Made by a program: the position numbers and the translations under genes. The notes below the pieces were generated by a model. That model was given only the letters and a program-made list of their open reading frames with translations. It searched no databases and was not told the DNA's origin. 64,000 nucleotides of DNA, taken from assembly GCA_963794475.1 (NCBI GenBank), contig CAWCDW010000003.1, positions 372,001-436,000 on the forward strand, given 5' to 3'. Shown piece after piece: positions 8,414 through 18,480 of the stretch. Origin of the DNA: GAS188 sp963794475. GTDB lineage: Bacteria; Pseudomonadota; Alphaproteobacteria; Rhizobiales; Beijerinckiaceae. How positions within the stretch are numbered: the first letter of the stretch is position 1; each line of letters opens with the position of its first letter.

Positions 8414-8877
8414 CCTTCCTTGCGGTATTGCACGAAGCCGGAGAGGGTGGCGACGCGGTCGTAAAGGGAACGCGCCGTCGCGTTCGTCTCGTGGGTGTGC
8501 CAGTAGACGCGGGTCGCCCCCGCCGCTGTGGCGCGCGCATAAACAGCCTCGATCAACGCTTTTCCGACCCCCTTGCCCCGCGCCTTATCGGCCGTGAAGA
8601 GATCCTGGAGATAGCAGATCGGGCCCAGCATCCAGGTGGAGCGATGGAAGAGGTAATGCACGATGCCGATGAGCTCCGTGCCCTCCTCGGCGACGAGCGC
8701 ATGCATCGGCTCGAGGCCATCGAAGAAACGATGCCAGGTCGTTTCCGTCACCTCCGAGGAAAGGTCGGCCTTGTAGAAAGTCTGATACCCACGCCAAAGC
8801 GGCTCCCATCGCTTGCGGTCTCCGGGCGCGACGGGTCTCACGACGAAAGAGCTCGACAAGCTTTCCTCCTCGTTCAA
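8404..8877 (-). CDS. GNAT family N-acetyltransferase
   Basis: About 157 aa, a single GNAT domain. Motif A (acetyl-CoA pyrophosphate loop) is visible as YLQDLFTADKARGKGVGKALIEAV (R-G-K-G-V-G), preceded by strand GIVHYLFHRST, with a C-terminal THETNATARSLYDRVATLSGFVQYRK, typical of small cytoplasmic acetyltransferases close to the diamine/amino-acid acetylase group. The substrate cannot be inferred. Its final codons and TGA stop lie inside the right arm of the inverted-repeat element at 8235-8413. Next gene on the same strand is a GGCT-like protein 12 bp upstream, so the two are probably cotranscribed. Confidence 0.88.
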   Translation of the reverse strand: MNEEESLSSSFVVRPVAPGDRKRWEPLWRGYQTFYKADLSSEVTETTWHRFFDGLEPMHALVAEEGTELIGIVHYLFHRSTWMLGPICYLQDLFTADKARGKGVGKALIEAVYARATAAGATRVYWHTHETNATARSLYDRVATLSGFVQYRKEGIR

Positions 8878-8889
8878 ATTTTCCCGCGG

Positions 8890-9354
8890 TCACACGGGTT
8901 TGGTTACGCTCCAAGGGGTCCGGGCGCCTGGAGAAACGACGAAGGCCTCGAGCGCGCGAATATAGTCCTGCGGCAACTTCCAATGCCGGGCCGCCGGCAG
9001 CACGCAATCTTCGAGGTAACCCGGCTTCGGGCGACCGGGCTGGGGCGCGACAACGAAATAGGTCAAGGCGCGCAAGGTGCGCATGCCGTGGCGAACCGTT
9101 TTCTCGGCGCGCCCGTAGAGCCCCGACGAGATGTTCTCGTAAACGTCGAGGACATTGATGTCGCGACTGCCGAGCCGCCAGAGCACGCCATGGACGCTCG
9201 CGCCCGGAGCCTCGATCACCGTGGCGAAGCCAGGGTGCACGATGGCGAAGCGATGATTGTCGAGGCGTGCGGCGCCCACCGCTTCAGCGGTCGGGCAGCG
9301 CCGGGACATTCCCGCAACTTCCATATTGGCACCGAAGGCGAAATAAAGGCGCAT
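8890..9354 (-). CDS. gamma-glutamylcyclotransferase-like (AIG2/GGCT fold) protein
   Basis: About 154 aa. Begins MRLYFAFGANM, the diagnostic Y-x-x-[FY]-G-[AS]-N-M of GGCT/AIG2 proteins, and has GVLWRLGSRDINVLDVYENI, where the Glu after Tyr is the expected catalytic acid. Cytoplasmic, single domain. Such proteins release 5-oxoproline from gamma-glutamyl amines or act on related adducts; the actual substrate is unknown. I chose the ATG at the GGCT motif rather than an upstream start that would run into the carboxylase gene. Lies 14 bp from the carboxylase alpha subunit gene. Confidence 0.85.
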   Translation of the reverse strand: MRLYFAFGANMEVAGMSRRCPTAEAVGAARLDNHRFAIVHPGFATVIEAPGASVHGVLWRLGSRDINVLDVYENISSGLYGRAEKTVRHGMRTLRALTYFVVAPQPGRPKPGYLEDCVLPAARHWKLPQDYIRALEAFVVSPGARTPWSVTKPV

Positions 9355-9368
9355 GCAGCCACTCCAGT

Positions 9369-11378
<2,010 letters not shown>

Positions 11379-11393
11379 GGCAGCCCCGTCACG

Positions 11394-11416
11394 CGTAAAG
11401 GGATTTTGCCTTTACG
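11394..11416 (-). promoter_or_regulatory. leader hairpin upstream of the carboxylase gene
   Basis: Perfect 8-bp stem CGTAAAGG / CCTTTACG with a 7-nt loop, 15 bases upstream of the GTG start of the carboxylase gene. It could affect translation or mRNA stability, or be a leftover terminator of the upstream gene. No run of T follows on the minus strand. Confidence 0.4.
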
Positions 11417-11515
11417 GGAGGAGGCGCCGCACGTCCACAGATAAACGAGGGCGAGAACGGCGAGACGGCGCGCCGCCCTTCAAGGATCGGCCCCTCGTCG
11501 GGCGCGAGCCCACGG

Positions 11516-11977
11516 TCACATCATCAAATTCGCCGAACCCTTCGAGCCGGTGCTCGGCAGCGGCCAGAGGCTCTCTCGCGGCGTGGCGAGCGCAAAGAGC
11601 GTGAGCGACGCGTCCGCCTCCTCCGCCTCGGCGATCACCGCATGCGCGACATGTGAAGCCGAGGGCGCGGGCGATCCCGCTGCATCCCCTAGCGTCGCGA
11701 TCAGCCAGGCGCTGGTTTCGGCCGAGACCTTGCCGAGCGGCCCTTCGACCCAGACCACGTAATCCGCGACGACCTCGGCCAAGAAGTCTCGCCACGCCGC
11801 CCCGCCTTGCGCCGAGCGATCGAGATCGATCAGCTTTTCGATGATGTGACGATCCGCGGCGACCTCCTCGTCGAGGACGGTGCGGATGGCGCGAATATCA
11901 TCCTTGTCGATGCGCCGCGACGCGGCGATCGAGCCGAGATACTCGTCGAAATACGGATACATTTTATCCCCGAGCAT
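11516..11977 (-). CDS. hypothetical protein, no recognised family
   Basis: About 153 aa, soluble and acidic, beginning MLGDKMYPYFDEYL. A GGGGAGG ribosome-binding site 8 bases before this ATG supports this start over a longer reading (16 more residues). The N-terminal two thirds look alpha-helical (RRIDKDDIRAIRTVLDEEV, DFLAEVVADYVVWVEGPLG), the last third is Ala/Ser-rich and weakly conserved-looking. IDKDDIRAIRTVLDEE is faintly TerB- or EF-hand-like, but not enough to assign. Lies 137 bp upstream of the carboxylase gene on the same strand. Function unknown. Confidence 0.7.
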   Translation of the reverse strand: MLGDKMYPYFDEYLGSIAASRRIDKDDIRAIRTVLDEEVAADRHIIEKLIDLDRSAQGGAAWRDFLAEVVADYVVWVEGPLGKVSAETSAWLIATLGDAAGSPAPSASHVAHAVIAEAEEADASLTLFALATPRESLWPLPSTGSKGSANLMM

Positions 11978-12249
11978 GTTTGACGCCTCCCCGGCTTTTT
12001 GCCGGCTTGTTTCCCTGTCCGCCAACAGGATTCCACTTCGGGGTCTTCCAAGTCGTTAACGCGCAATCGTGAATGGATGTTCAGGTTAAACGGCCCTCAA
12101 CAACTCGTATCGAAAAGATGAATCTCGGCCCTCTCCTCTTATCGAATCGCTTCATCGCGGATAGTTCCCGCTACATCCTGCCGTAGATGAGCCCTCCCCA
12201 TTCACGTCCTGGGCTTGCCGCGTGATGGGAAGCGGGCTAACGCAGGCGC

Positions 12250-12747
12250 ATGTCGCGCACGGCCTTTTATCCGGGCTCCTTCGATCCGTTGACCAACGGG
12301 CACCTCGACGTGCTCCGCCACGCGTTTCGCCTCACCGACCGTCTCGTCGTGGGGATCGGTTTGCAGGCGTCGAAAACCGCGCTCTTCAGCGTGGAGGCGC
12401 GCACCGAGATGATCAAGGATGTGGCAAGCCCGCTCGCGCAAGCGGCCGGCGCGAGCTTCGAGGTCGTCGCCTTCGACGATCTCGTCGTCTTCGCGGCGCG
12501 CAGGGTCGGCGCCTCCATCCTCATTCGCGGATTGCGCGACGGCACGGATCTCGATTACGAAATGCAGATGGCGGGAATGAACGAGGCGATGGCGCCCGAT
12601 GTGCTCACTGTCTTCCTGCCGTCATCACCCATGGTCCGCCCCATCACCGCCACGCTCGTGCGCCAAATCGCTTCGATGGGCGGAGACGTGTCAGGCTTCG
12701 TGCCGGAATCGGTGGCGCGTAAGCTGCGCGAGAAATATCCAGGTTGA
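12250..12747 (+). CDS. coaD: phosphopantetheine adenylyltransferase
   Basis: About 165 aa, normal for CoaD. Transfers AMP from ATP to 4'-phosphopantetheine to give dephospho-CoA, the penultimate step of CoA synthesis. The nucleotidyltransferase signature is clear: YPGSFDPLTNGHLDV with the T/H-x-G-H box as NGHL, then LIRGLRDGTDLDYEMQMAGMN and the C-terminal ITATLVRQIASMGGDV. First gene of a plus-strand run (coaD, ppi, secreted protein, ppi, ydcZ-like, queA, tgt) with small gaps. The divergent spacer to the orphan gene (11978-12249) shows no clear promoter. Confidence 0.96.
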   Translation: MSRTAFYPGSFDPLTNGHLDVLRHAFRLTDRLVVGIGLQASKTALFSVEARTEMIKDVASPLAQAAGASFEVVAFDDLVVFAARRVGASILIRGLRDGTDLDYEMQMAGMNEAMAPDVLTVFLPSSPMVRPITATLVRQIASMGGDVSGFVPESVARKLREKYPG

Positions 12748-12792
12748 AGCGATCATCCCTCACCCTATCTCAATGAACGAAAGGCCGCCGAC

Positions 12793-13353
12793 GTGATCCG
12801 CACGCTTGCATTCGCACTCGCCTTCTGCGCCACCCTCGGGGTCGTGCAGGGCAAAGCCTTGGCCCAGGCCAAGTCCGATCCGCAAAACACGATCATCCTC
12901 ACCACCAAGGACGGCGATGTGACCATCCGTCTTCGACCCGATCTCGCGCCTAAGCATGTCGCGCAGATCAAGACGCTGGTGAAGCGCAAATTCTACGATG
13001 GCCTCACCTTCCACCGCGTGATCGCGGGCTTCATGGCTCAGACGGGCGATCCGAAGGGCGATGGCTCGGGCGGCTCGGACCTTCCGAACATTCCGGCCGA
13101 ATTCTCCTCGGCGCCCTTCAAGCGTGGCACGGTGGGCATGGCGCGGGCGAGCGACCCGGACAGCGCCAATTCCCAATTCTTCATCTGCTTCGCCGATGCG
13201 TCCTTCCTCAACCACAACTACACCGTCGTGGGCGAGGTGGTCTCGGGAATGGACGTGGTCGACAAGATCAAGAAAGGCTCCAAGGACGACAACGGCGCGG
13301 TGACTGCGCCGGACAAGATCGTCCGCATGCGGCTGGCATCGGACCCGCAGTGA
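12793..13353 (+). CDS. peptidyl-prolyl cis-trans isomerase, cyclophilin type, exported
   Basis: About 186 aa with an N-terminal signal peptide (MIRTLAFALAFCATLG..., cleavage near ALAQ-A), so the enzyme should work in the periplasm. Cyclophilin core: YDGLTFHRVIAGFMAQTGD (catalytic Arg in FHRV), GTVGMARA, ANSQFFICFADASFLNHNYTVVGEVV. Accelerates proline isomerisation during folding of exported proteins. GTG start, 46 bp after coaD. Its stop overlaps the next gene as GTGA, and a second, cytoplasmic cyclophilin lies one gene downstream. Confidence 0.95.
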   Translation: MIRTLAFALAFCATLGVVQGKALAQAKSDPQNTIILTTKDGDVTIRLRPDLAPKHVAQIKTLVKRKFYDGLTFHRVIAGFMAQTGDPKGDGSGGSDLPNIPAEFSSAPFKRGTVGMARASDPDSANSQFFICFADASFLNHNYTVVGEVVSGMDVVDKIKKGSKDDNGAVTAPDKIVRMRLASDPQ

Positions 13354-14018
13354 CCGGCCGGGCGCATGGCTTCAAGGCGAATGCGTCGTCGAGCTTCGGC
13401 AGCCCATCTCGCCGCGATCTTGCGCCCCGAAAACCTTCTCCTCTCCGACGCGGCCCATCCGTCGCCTCGGTCGTTCTTTTTCTCCTCTCGCTAGGTTGCT
13501 TCATGCCGATCTCGCTCGGCGCGCGGGCGCAACTCACCGAGTTCTGCCAGTTCACGGGAAATCCCGGCCCGTGCGGACCCTATGATCAATATCAAGATGC
13601 CTTCGGCCAGGAATTGCGGATGACCTTGATGCTGCTGCCGAAAGGGAAAACGGCAACCGAGCCGCCGGCGGCCGCGGCCCCCGCGCCCCTGCCTCAAAAG
13701 CTCAACACCATCCGCGACGTCTTCGGCGCCTTGCGCGCTTGCTTCGCCGGCGCGCCCTTCGGCGACAATTCCGAGGACCTTGCCGCGACCATAAGATTCA
13801 GCTTCACGCGTGACGGCCATATCCTCGGTGAGCCTCGCTTCACCTATGTGCAGGCAGGGATCTCGGCCGGCGCGAAACAGAGCTTCGAGCAGGCGATCGG
13901 CCACGCTCTTTTGTCCTGCGCTCCCTTCTCCTTCACCGATGGGCTCGGCGGCGCGCTCGCCGGCAGGCCCTTCAGCATTCGTATCGTCAAACCTGCAAAG
14001 GCACCCGTAAGGAGCTGA
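13350..14018 (+). CDS. secreted protein with TolA/TonB C-terminal-like domain
   Basis: About 222 aa, not a recognised named gene. A basic N-terminus of about 35 residues precedes a hydrophobic signal (ASVVLFLLSLGCFMPIS, cleavage near ARA-Q). Mature part: a Cys-containing segment (TEFCQFTGNPGPCGPYDQYQ), an Ala/Pro linker, then a domain with VFGALRACF, ATIRFSFTRDGHILGEPRF and a second Cys, like the short TolA_C/TonB_C-type domains of alphaproteobacterial envelope proteins. GTG start overlaps the cyclophilin stop (GTGA), and the next cyclophilin starts 3 bp after its stop, so it is tightly coupled to two prolyl isomerases. Confidence 0.75.
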   Translation: MTGRAHGFKANASSSFGSPSRRDLAPRKPSPLRRGPSVASVVLFLLSLGCFMPISLGARAQLTEFCQFTGNPGPCGPYDQYQDAFGQELRMTLMLLPKGKTATEPPAAAAPAPLPQKLNTIRDVFGALRACFAGAPFGDNSEDLAATIRFSFTRDGHILGEPRFTYVQAGISAGAKQSFEQAIGHALLSCAPFSFTDGLGGALAGRPFSIRIVKPAKAPVRS

Positions 14019-14020
14019 TC

Positions 14021-14497
14021 ATGACAGCAAAGCCCGAAGACACCCTCATCCTCGAGACCACCAAAGGAAATGTCACCATCGCGCTTCGCCCCGATCTTGC
14101 GCCGAAGCACGTCGAGCGCATCAAGGCCTTGACGCGGCAAGGCTTCTACGACGGCGTCGCCTTTCACCGGGTCATCGAGGGCTTCATGGCGCAAACCGGC
14201 TGTCCGCACGGCACCGGCACGGGCGGCTCCGATCTCGGCGACCTCGCGGCGGAGTTCAACAGCGAGCCGCACAAGCGCGGCACCTGCTCCATGGCGCGTG
14301 CGTCGAGCCCGAATTCCGCGAATTCGCAATTCTTCATCTGCTTCAAGGACGCCCGTTTTCTCGACCGTCAATACACCGTCTGGGGACAGGTGGCCGAGGG
14401 CATGGAGAATGTCGACAAGATCAAGCGCGGCGAGCCGGTTCGCGATCCCGACCGCATCGTGAAGGCGCGCATCGCCGCCGACGCAAAGGCCGCGTAG
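14021..14497 (+). CDS. peptidyl-prolyl cis-trans isomerase, cyclophilin type, cytoplasmic
   Basis: About 158 aa, no signal peptide, so cytoplasmic, the PpiB-like counterpart of the exported enzyme at 12793. Cyclophilin core: YDGVAFHRVIEGFMAQTGC, GTCSMARA, ANSQFFICFKDARFLDRQYTVWGQV. Good ribosome-binding site AAGGAG before the ATG. Exported/cytoplasmic cyclophilin pairs are common in alphaproteobacteria. Confidence 0.95.
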   Translation: MTAKPEDTLILETTKGNVTIALRPDLAPKHVERIKALTRQGFYDGVAFHRVIEGFMAQTGCPHGTGTGGSDLGDLAAEFNSEPHKRGTCSMARASSPNSANSQFFICFKDARFLDRQYTVWGQVAEGMENVDKIKRGEPVRDPDRIVKARIAADAKAA

Positions 14498-14501
14498 CTT
14501 C

Positions 14502-14963
14502 ATGGCGGCGCTCGTCGCCGGCCTCCTACTCGCGGCGCTCGGCATCATTGCCGGCGCGACGCTCGGAACCCAGGCCGCGATCAACGCCATGGTGTCGCGC
14601 GCCTTCGGCTCGCCCGTCATTGCGGCGGCGATCTCCTTCGGGACGGGCGCGCTCTTGCTGTTGCTCATGGCACTTGCCGTGGCCCGCCTGCAAGGCGCGG
14701 CCTCAAGCTGGCGCGATTTGCCCGCATGGGCGTTCGTCAGCGGCGGCGCGCTCGGCGTCGTCTATCTGACGACAGTGATTTTTCTCACCCCGCGCATCGG
14801 CGCAGCATCGACCATGGGCTTCGTCATCGCAGGACAACTCCTCGCCGGCCTTGCGATCGACAGCTTCGGTTTCTTCGGCCTGCCCTCGATCGTGCTGACG
14901 CCGCCTCGCCTCCTCGGCGCTGGGCTCTTGCTTGGCGGCGCCTTGATCCTGCGTTTTGCCTGA
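14502..14963 (+). CDS. DMT-superfamily membrane protein, YdcZ/DUF606 type
   Basis: About 153 aa with five hydrophobic spans, the size and layout of the YdcZ (DUF606) five-helix transporters. Typical features: GATLGTQAAINAMVSRAFGSPVIAAAISFGTGALLL, and GGALGVVYLTTVIFLTPRIGAASTMGFVIAGQLLAG. Starts 4 bp after the cyclophilin and ends 8 bp before queA. Substrate unknown; probably an inner-membrane carrier that works as a homo- or heterodimer. Confidence 0.85.
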   Translation: MAALVAGLLLAALGIIAGATLGTQAAINAMVSRAFGSPVIAAAISFGTGALLLLLMALAVARLQGAASSWRDLPAWAFVSGGALGVVYLTTVIFLTPRIGAASTMGFVIAGQLLAGLAIDSFGFFGLPSIVLTPPRLLGAGLLLGGALILRFA

Positions 14964-14971
14964 GCACCGCA

Positions 14972-16069
14972 TTGCGCGTCGATCTCTTCGATTTCGAGTT
15001 CCCCGTCGAGCTGATCGCGCTTCGGCCCGCCCAACCTCGAAAAAGCGCACGGCTTCTCGTCGTCGCGCCGAACGGCTCCCCGGAGCTTGCCGACCGTCGC
15101 GTTGCGGACTTGCCCGACCAGCTTCACGCTGGCGACGTCGTCGTCCTCAACGACACGCGCGTCATCCCGGCGCGCCTCCTCGGCACGCGCGTCAGAGGCG
15201 AGGCTGCGGCGCGCGTGGAGGTCCTCCTGCACAAGCGTCTCGCGCCGGATCGTTGGCGGGCTTTCGCGAAGCCGGCGAAGCGGCTCAGCCCTGGCGACCG
15301 CATCGTCTTCGGTGAAGCCTCCGAAGGCATCGTTTGCGAGCTTCAGCGCCTCATGGCGACGGTGGAATCAAAAATGCAGGATGGCGAGATCGATCTTGCC
15401 TTCGATTTTCATGGAGCCATCCTCGACGAAGCCATCGAGCGCTTCGGCCACGTGCCGCTGCCGCCCTATATCGCGCAGCGCCGCGCCGATGATGCGCAAG
15501 ACCGCGCCGATTACCAGACGGTATACGCCCGCGATCCCGGTGCGGTCGCGGCTCCGACGGCGGGCTTGCACCTCGATTCCGATCTCCTCGATGCGATCCG
15601 CGCGCGCGGCGTCGCGATCGCCACCGTGACGCTGCATGTCGGGCCGGGCACCTTCCTGCCCGTCAAGGCGAAGGACACGAGCGCGCATCGCATGCATCCG
15701 GAATGGGGCCGCGTCGATGCCCCGGCGGCGGAGACGATCAACGCGGCGCGAGAGAAAGGCGGACGCGTCATCGCCATCGGCACGACGACGCTTCGCCTGC
15801 TCGAGAGCGCGGCGTCACCAGAGGGAAGGCTTCTTCCCTTCAGCGGCGAGACCGCGATCTTCATCACGCCAGGCCATCGCTTCAAGGGGGTCGACGCGCT
15901 GATGACCAATTTTCACCTACCGCGCTCGACCCTCTTCATGCTCGTGAGCGCCTTCTCGGGGCTCGAGACCATGCGGCGCGCCTATGCGCATGCGATCGCT
16001 GAGCGCTATCGCTTCTATTCGTATGGGGACGCGAGCTTGCTCTTTCGCGCGGTCGATAAAACCGGATGA
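14972..16069 (+). CDS. queA: S-adenosylmethionine:tRNA ribosyltransferase-isomerase
   Basis: About 365 aa. Makes epoxyqueuosine on tRNA from preQ1-modified tRNA, using the ribosyl group of AdoMet. Start set at a TTG giving (M)RVDLFDFEFPVELIALRPA, the standard QueA N-terminus; a CTG lies four codons before it and no ATG or GTG suits. Other motifs: VVLNDTRVIPARLLG, RAFAKPAKRLSPGDRI, YIAQRRADDAQDRADYQTVYA, GAVAAPTAGLHLD, ITPGHRFKGVDALMTNFHLPRSTL. Its last codon overlaps the tgt ATG, so the two queuosine genes are coupled. Confidence 0.94.
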   Translation: MRVDLFDFEFPVELIALRPAQPRKSARLLVVAPNGSPELADRRVADLPDQLHAGDVVVLNDTRVIPARLLGTRVRGEAAARVEVLLHKRLAPDRWRAFAKPAKRLSPGDRIVFGEASEGIVCELQRLMATVESKMQDGEIDLAFDFHGAILDEAIERFGHVPLPPYIAQRRADDAQDRADYQTVYARDPGAVAAPTAGLHLDSDLLDAIRARGVAIATVTLHVGPGTFLPVKAKDTSAHRMHPEWGRVDAPAAETINAAREKGGRVIAIGTTTLRLLESAASPEGRLLPFSGETAIFITPGHRFKGVDALMTNFHLPRSTLFMLVSAFSGLETMRRAYAHAIAERYRFYSYGDASLLFRAVDKTG

Positions 16070-17185
16070 ACGCCTTCGCCTTCTCGATCGCGGCCCGCGA
16101 CGGGGCCGCACGCAGCGGCGAGATCATGACGCCGCGGGGCGCCATTCGAACGCCCGCTTTCATGCCGGTCGGCACCGCCGCGACCGTGAAGGCGATGTAT
16201 CCGGGCGAGGTCGCGGCGCTCGGCGCGGACATCGTGCTCGCCAACACTTACCATCTCATGCTGCGGCCCGGCGCCGAGCGCATCGCGGCGCTAGGCGGCT
16301 TGCATCGTTTCATGAACTGGTCGCGTCCGATCCTCACCGATTCAGGCGGTTTCCAGGTGATGTCCCTCGCCAATCTGCGCAAGATCAGCGAGAGTGGCGT
16401 GCTGTTTCGCTCGCATATCGACGGCGCGGCCCATGAGCTTTCGCCTGAGCGCGCGATCGAGATCCAGAACCTTCTCGACGCCGACATCGTGATGCAGCTC
16501 GACGAATGCGTGGCGTTGCCGGCTTCCGACGAGGTGGCGGAGAAGGCCATGCGCCTATCGCTTGCGCTGGGCCGAAAGATGCCAAAAGGCTTTCGGCCGG
16601 CCCGACGGAAGGGCGATTTTCGCCATCGTGCAAGGCGGTGCCGTCGAAGCCTTGCGCGTCGAAAGCGCGAAGGCCTTGGCCCGCATGGATTTCGGCGGCT
16701 ACGCCATCGGCGGACTCGCGGTCGGAGAACCGCAAGAGATCATGTTACGCATGATCGAGGCGGTCGAGCCGCATTTGCCGAGCGAGCGGCCGCGCTACCT
16801 CATGGGGGTGGGCACGCCTGACGATATCGTCAAATCCGTCGAGCGCGGCATCGACATGTTCGACTGCGTCATGCCCACGCGCGCGGGCCGTCACGGCCTT
16901 GCGTTCACGCGCTTCGGCAAGGTCAATTTGCGCAACGCCAAGCACGCCGAGGACATAAGGCCGCTCGACGAGCACTCGACCTCTCCGGCCGCGCGCGATT
17001 GGAGCCGCGCTTACTTGCACCATCTCGTCAAGGCCGGCGAGATCCTCGGCATGATGATGCTGACCGCGATCAATCTCGCCTATTACCAGGATCTGATGGC
17101 GACGCTTCGCGCCGCCATCGCCGCCGGCCGCCTCGCCGATGCGATCGCCGCGATCCGGGAGGATTGGGCGAGAGGCGATGCGTGA
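16066..17185 (+). pseudogene. tgt: tRNA-guanine transglycosylase, broken by a 1-base frameshift
   Basis: Starts at ATG overlapping the queA stop (MNAFAFSIAARDGAARSGEI). The first frame carries the TIM-barrel N-half with nucleophile region PILTDSGGFQVMS and reads to AMRLSL; it then goes out of frame. The next frame resumes exactly at RWAERCQKAFGRPDG and holds IFAIVQGG, GYAIGGLAVGEP, MFDCVMPTRAGRHG and SRAYLHHL. Removing one base near 16561-16565 restores 372 aa, the family length. The zinc cluster CxCxxC of TGT is replaced by HSTSPAA, so all three zinc cysteines are missing although the His is kept. Sequencing error, real decay or (least likely) programmed frameshifting are all possible. Confidence 0.85.
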
Positions 17186-17191
17186 TCTCGC

Positions 17192-17216
17192 AAGCACTTC
17201 CTCACGTGTGCTTTTT
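17192..17216 (+). terminator. intrinsic terminator after tgt
   Basis: Stem AAGCAC / GTGCTT with a 10-nt loop followed by TTT, 7 bases after the tgt stop. It sits between convergent genes (tgt and the SGNH-like gene) and fits a rho-independent terminator for the plus-strand run starting at coaD. Confidence 0.6.
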
Positions 17217-18301
17217 CAAGAGCCTTCGGCGAGCACATGGAAATCCTGCCCGCCCGCCTTGCTTTCGCTCGCCTCGCGCAGCACCTCGGCGATCCGCCGC
17301 GCGATCGGCAGGCGATAATGAAGCGCGTCCCAGTAATTGGTGTCCTGCGTGGTGATCGGCGAGGCGAAGCGCATGTCGACTGTCGTGCCGTGATGCCGGG
17401 CGATGATCGTGGCGATGCGCGCCTTGCATTCTTCATCCTGGGCTGCCTCGAAACTGCCCGGCGCCGGTTGGATCGCGACGTGAACCGGCGGAAAAAGCGC
17501 GAGGAGGCCCGCGCCCGCCGGCAATCCGGCGAGCGTCGCGCCGAGCCGATCGAGCGCGGGGAAGCGCCACGTCGAGCGCTCCGCCGCCGTCGCTTCGAAT
17601 TTGGGTTCCGCCGAAATGACGCCGCGCGAACCGGCGCCCCAGATGTGCGCGGCGGCGCGCGCCGCGTCGTAAGACGCTTCGGGCGGCGTGAACACCTCAT
17701 AGCCGTCGCGCGGCAAGCGCGGCTTCATCAAGCCCAAGCGGTTCAACACGACGCGCGATGCGATCTCGAGCGTGCGTAAATTGAAAAGATGCGGGATCGT
17801 CGTCCAGCGGCTGCCGTCATAGAGCCAGGGCGGGAAGGCACGCTCGGTCAAAAGCTTCGCGGGCGTTTCGGCATCGGGGTCGCACCAGGACCGATCGAGG
17901 CTCCAGACCAGGTTTCGCACATTCGGCGTGTGAGCGATGAAGAGCCGCACCGCCTCGCTTTGCTCGAAGGGCGTCGCGGCATTCATGCCGAAATTGGCGA
18001 AATGGCCGCCGAGCGAGGCTTCGAGGTCCGAAGGCTTCAACAGCCTGATCGTCGAGGTCCCGAAGATCGCGCTCTCATATTCGCCCGAGCGCAGCACCTG
18101 CGGATACATGAAGCGCTGGTTGATATCCATCAACGGCCGCTCGAAACGAAGACGCAACGGGTTGGCGCCATAAGGATCGATCAGGGTGTTGAAGAGGAGC
18201 GCGGCGAGAGCCAGCGCGACGGCGGTTGCGCAAAACCAGCGCAAGCTGTCGGCCCAGCCGGTGGATCGGGCATCGCTCGAGCTCGGCATCGAGACGGTCA
18301 T
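17216..18301 (-). CDS. membrane-anchored SGNH/GDSL-hydrolase-like protein
   Basis: About 361 aa. One N-terminal transmembrane helix (WFCATAVALALAALLFNTLI), rest presumably periplasmic. Resembles the DltD/AlgX-like SGNH-fold proteins of alphaproteobacteria: block I YESAIFGTSTIRLL (putative Ser in G-T-S-T), NFGMNAATPFEQ, LVWSLDRSWC, and block V DTNYWDALHYRLPIARRIAEVL with the expected Asp...His pair. Likely an acyl- or sugar-modifying envelope enzyme; no substrate can be named. Convergent with tgt; recF lies about 180 bp upstream of it in genome orientation. Confidence 0.7.
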   Translation of the reverse strand: MTVSMPSSSDARSTGWADSLRWFCATAVALALAALLFNTLIDPYGANPLRLRFERPLMDINQRFMYPQVLRSGEYESAIFGTSTIRLLKPSDLEASLGGHFANFGMNAATPFEQSEAVRLFIAHTPNVRNLVWSLDRSWCDPDAETPAKLLTERAFPPWLYDGSRWTTIPHLFNLRTLEIASRVVLNRLGLMKPRLPRDGYEVFTPPEASYDAARAAAHIWGAGSRGVISAEPKFEATAAERSTWRFPALDRLGATLAGLPAGAGLLALFPPVHVAIQPAPGSFEAAQDEECKARIATIIARHHGTTVDMRFASPITTQDTNYWDALHYRLPIARRIAEVLREASESKAGGQDFHVLAEGS

Positions 18302-18480
18302 TGTGATCGCCGGGATGGAAAGCTGCCAAAGGCGCGCATGGCCGGAAGCCGGATGCGCCCATCGGCCCCGCGAGCAATCAATGGATTTTGCCGATCAAAG
18401 CGTCGCATCGCTCGATGATCCATCCGCTCCACGCGCCGGCGTCAAGCCTTGGGGTCCGCTCCGTTGACGGAAGGGGTTGC

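Noticed and set aside
12040..12110. Possible CtrA site near GTTAACGCG and GGTTAAACGG upstream of the orphan gene
   Set aside because: Spacing does not give TTAA-N7-TTAA; only half-sites.
16561..16565. Programmed frameshifting in tgt
   Set aside because: No slippery heptamer, rare-codon or stop context resembling known +1/-1 sites; error or mutation is simpler.
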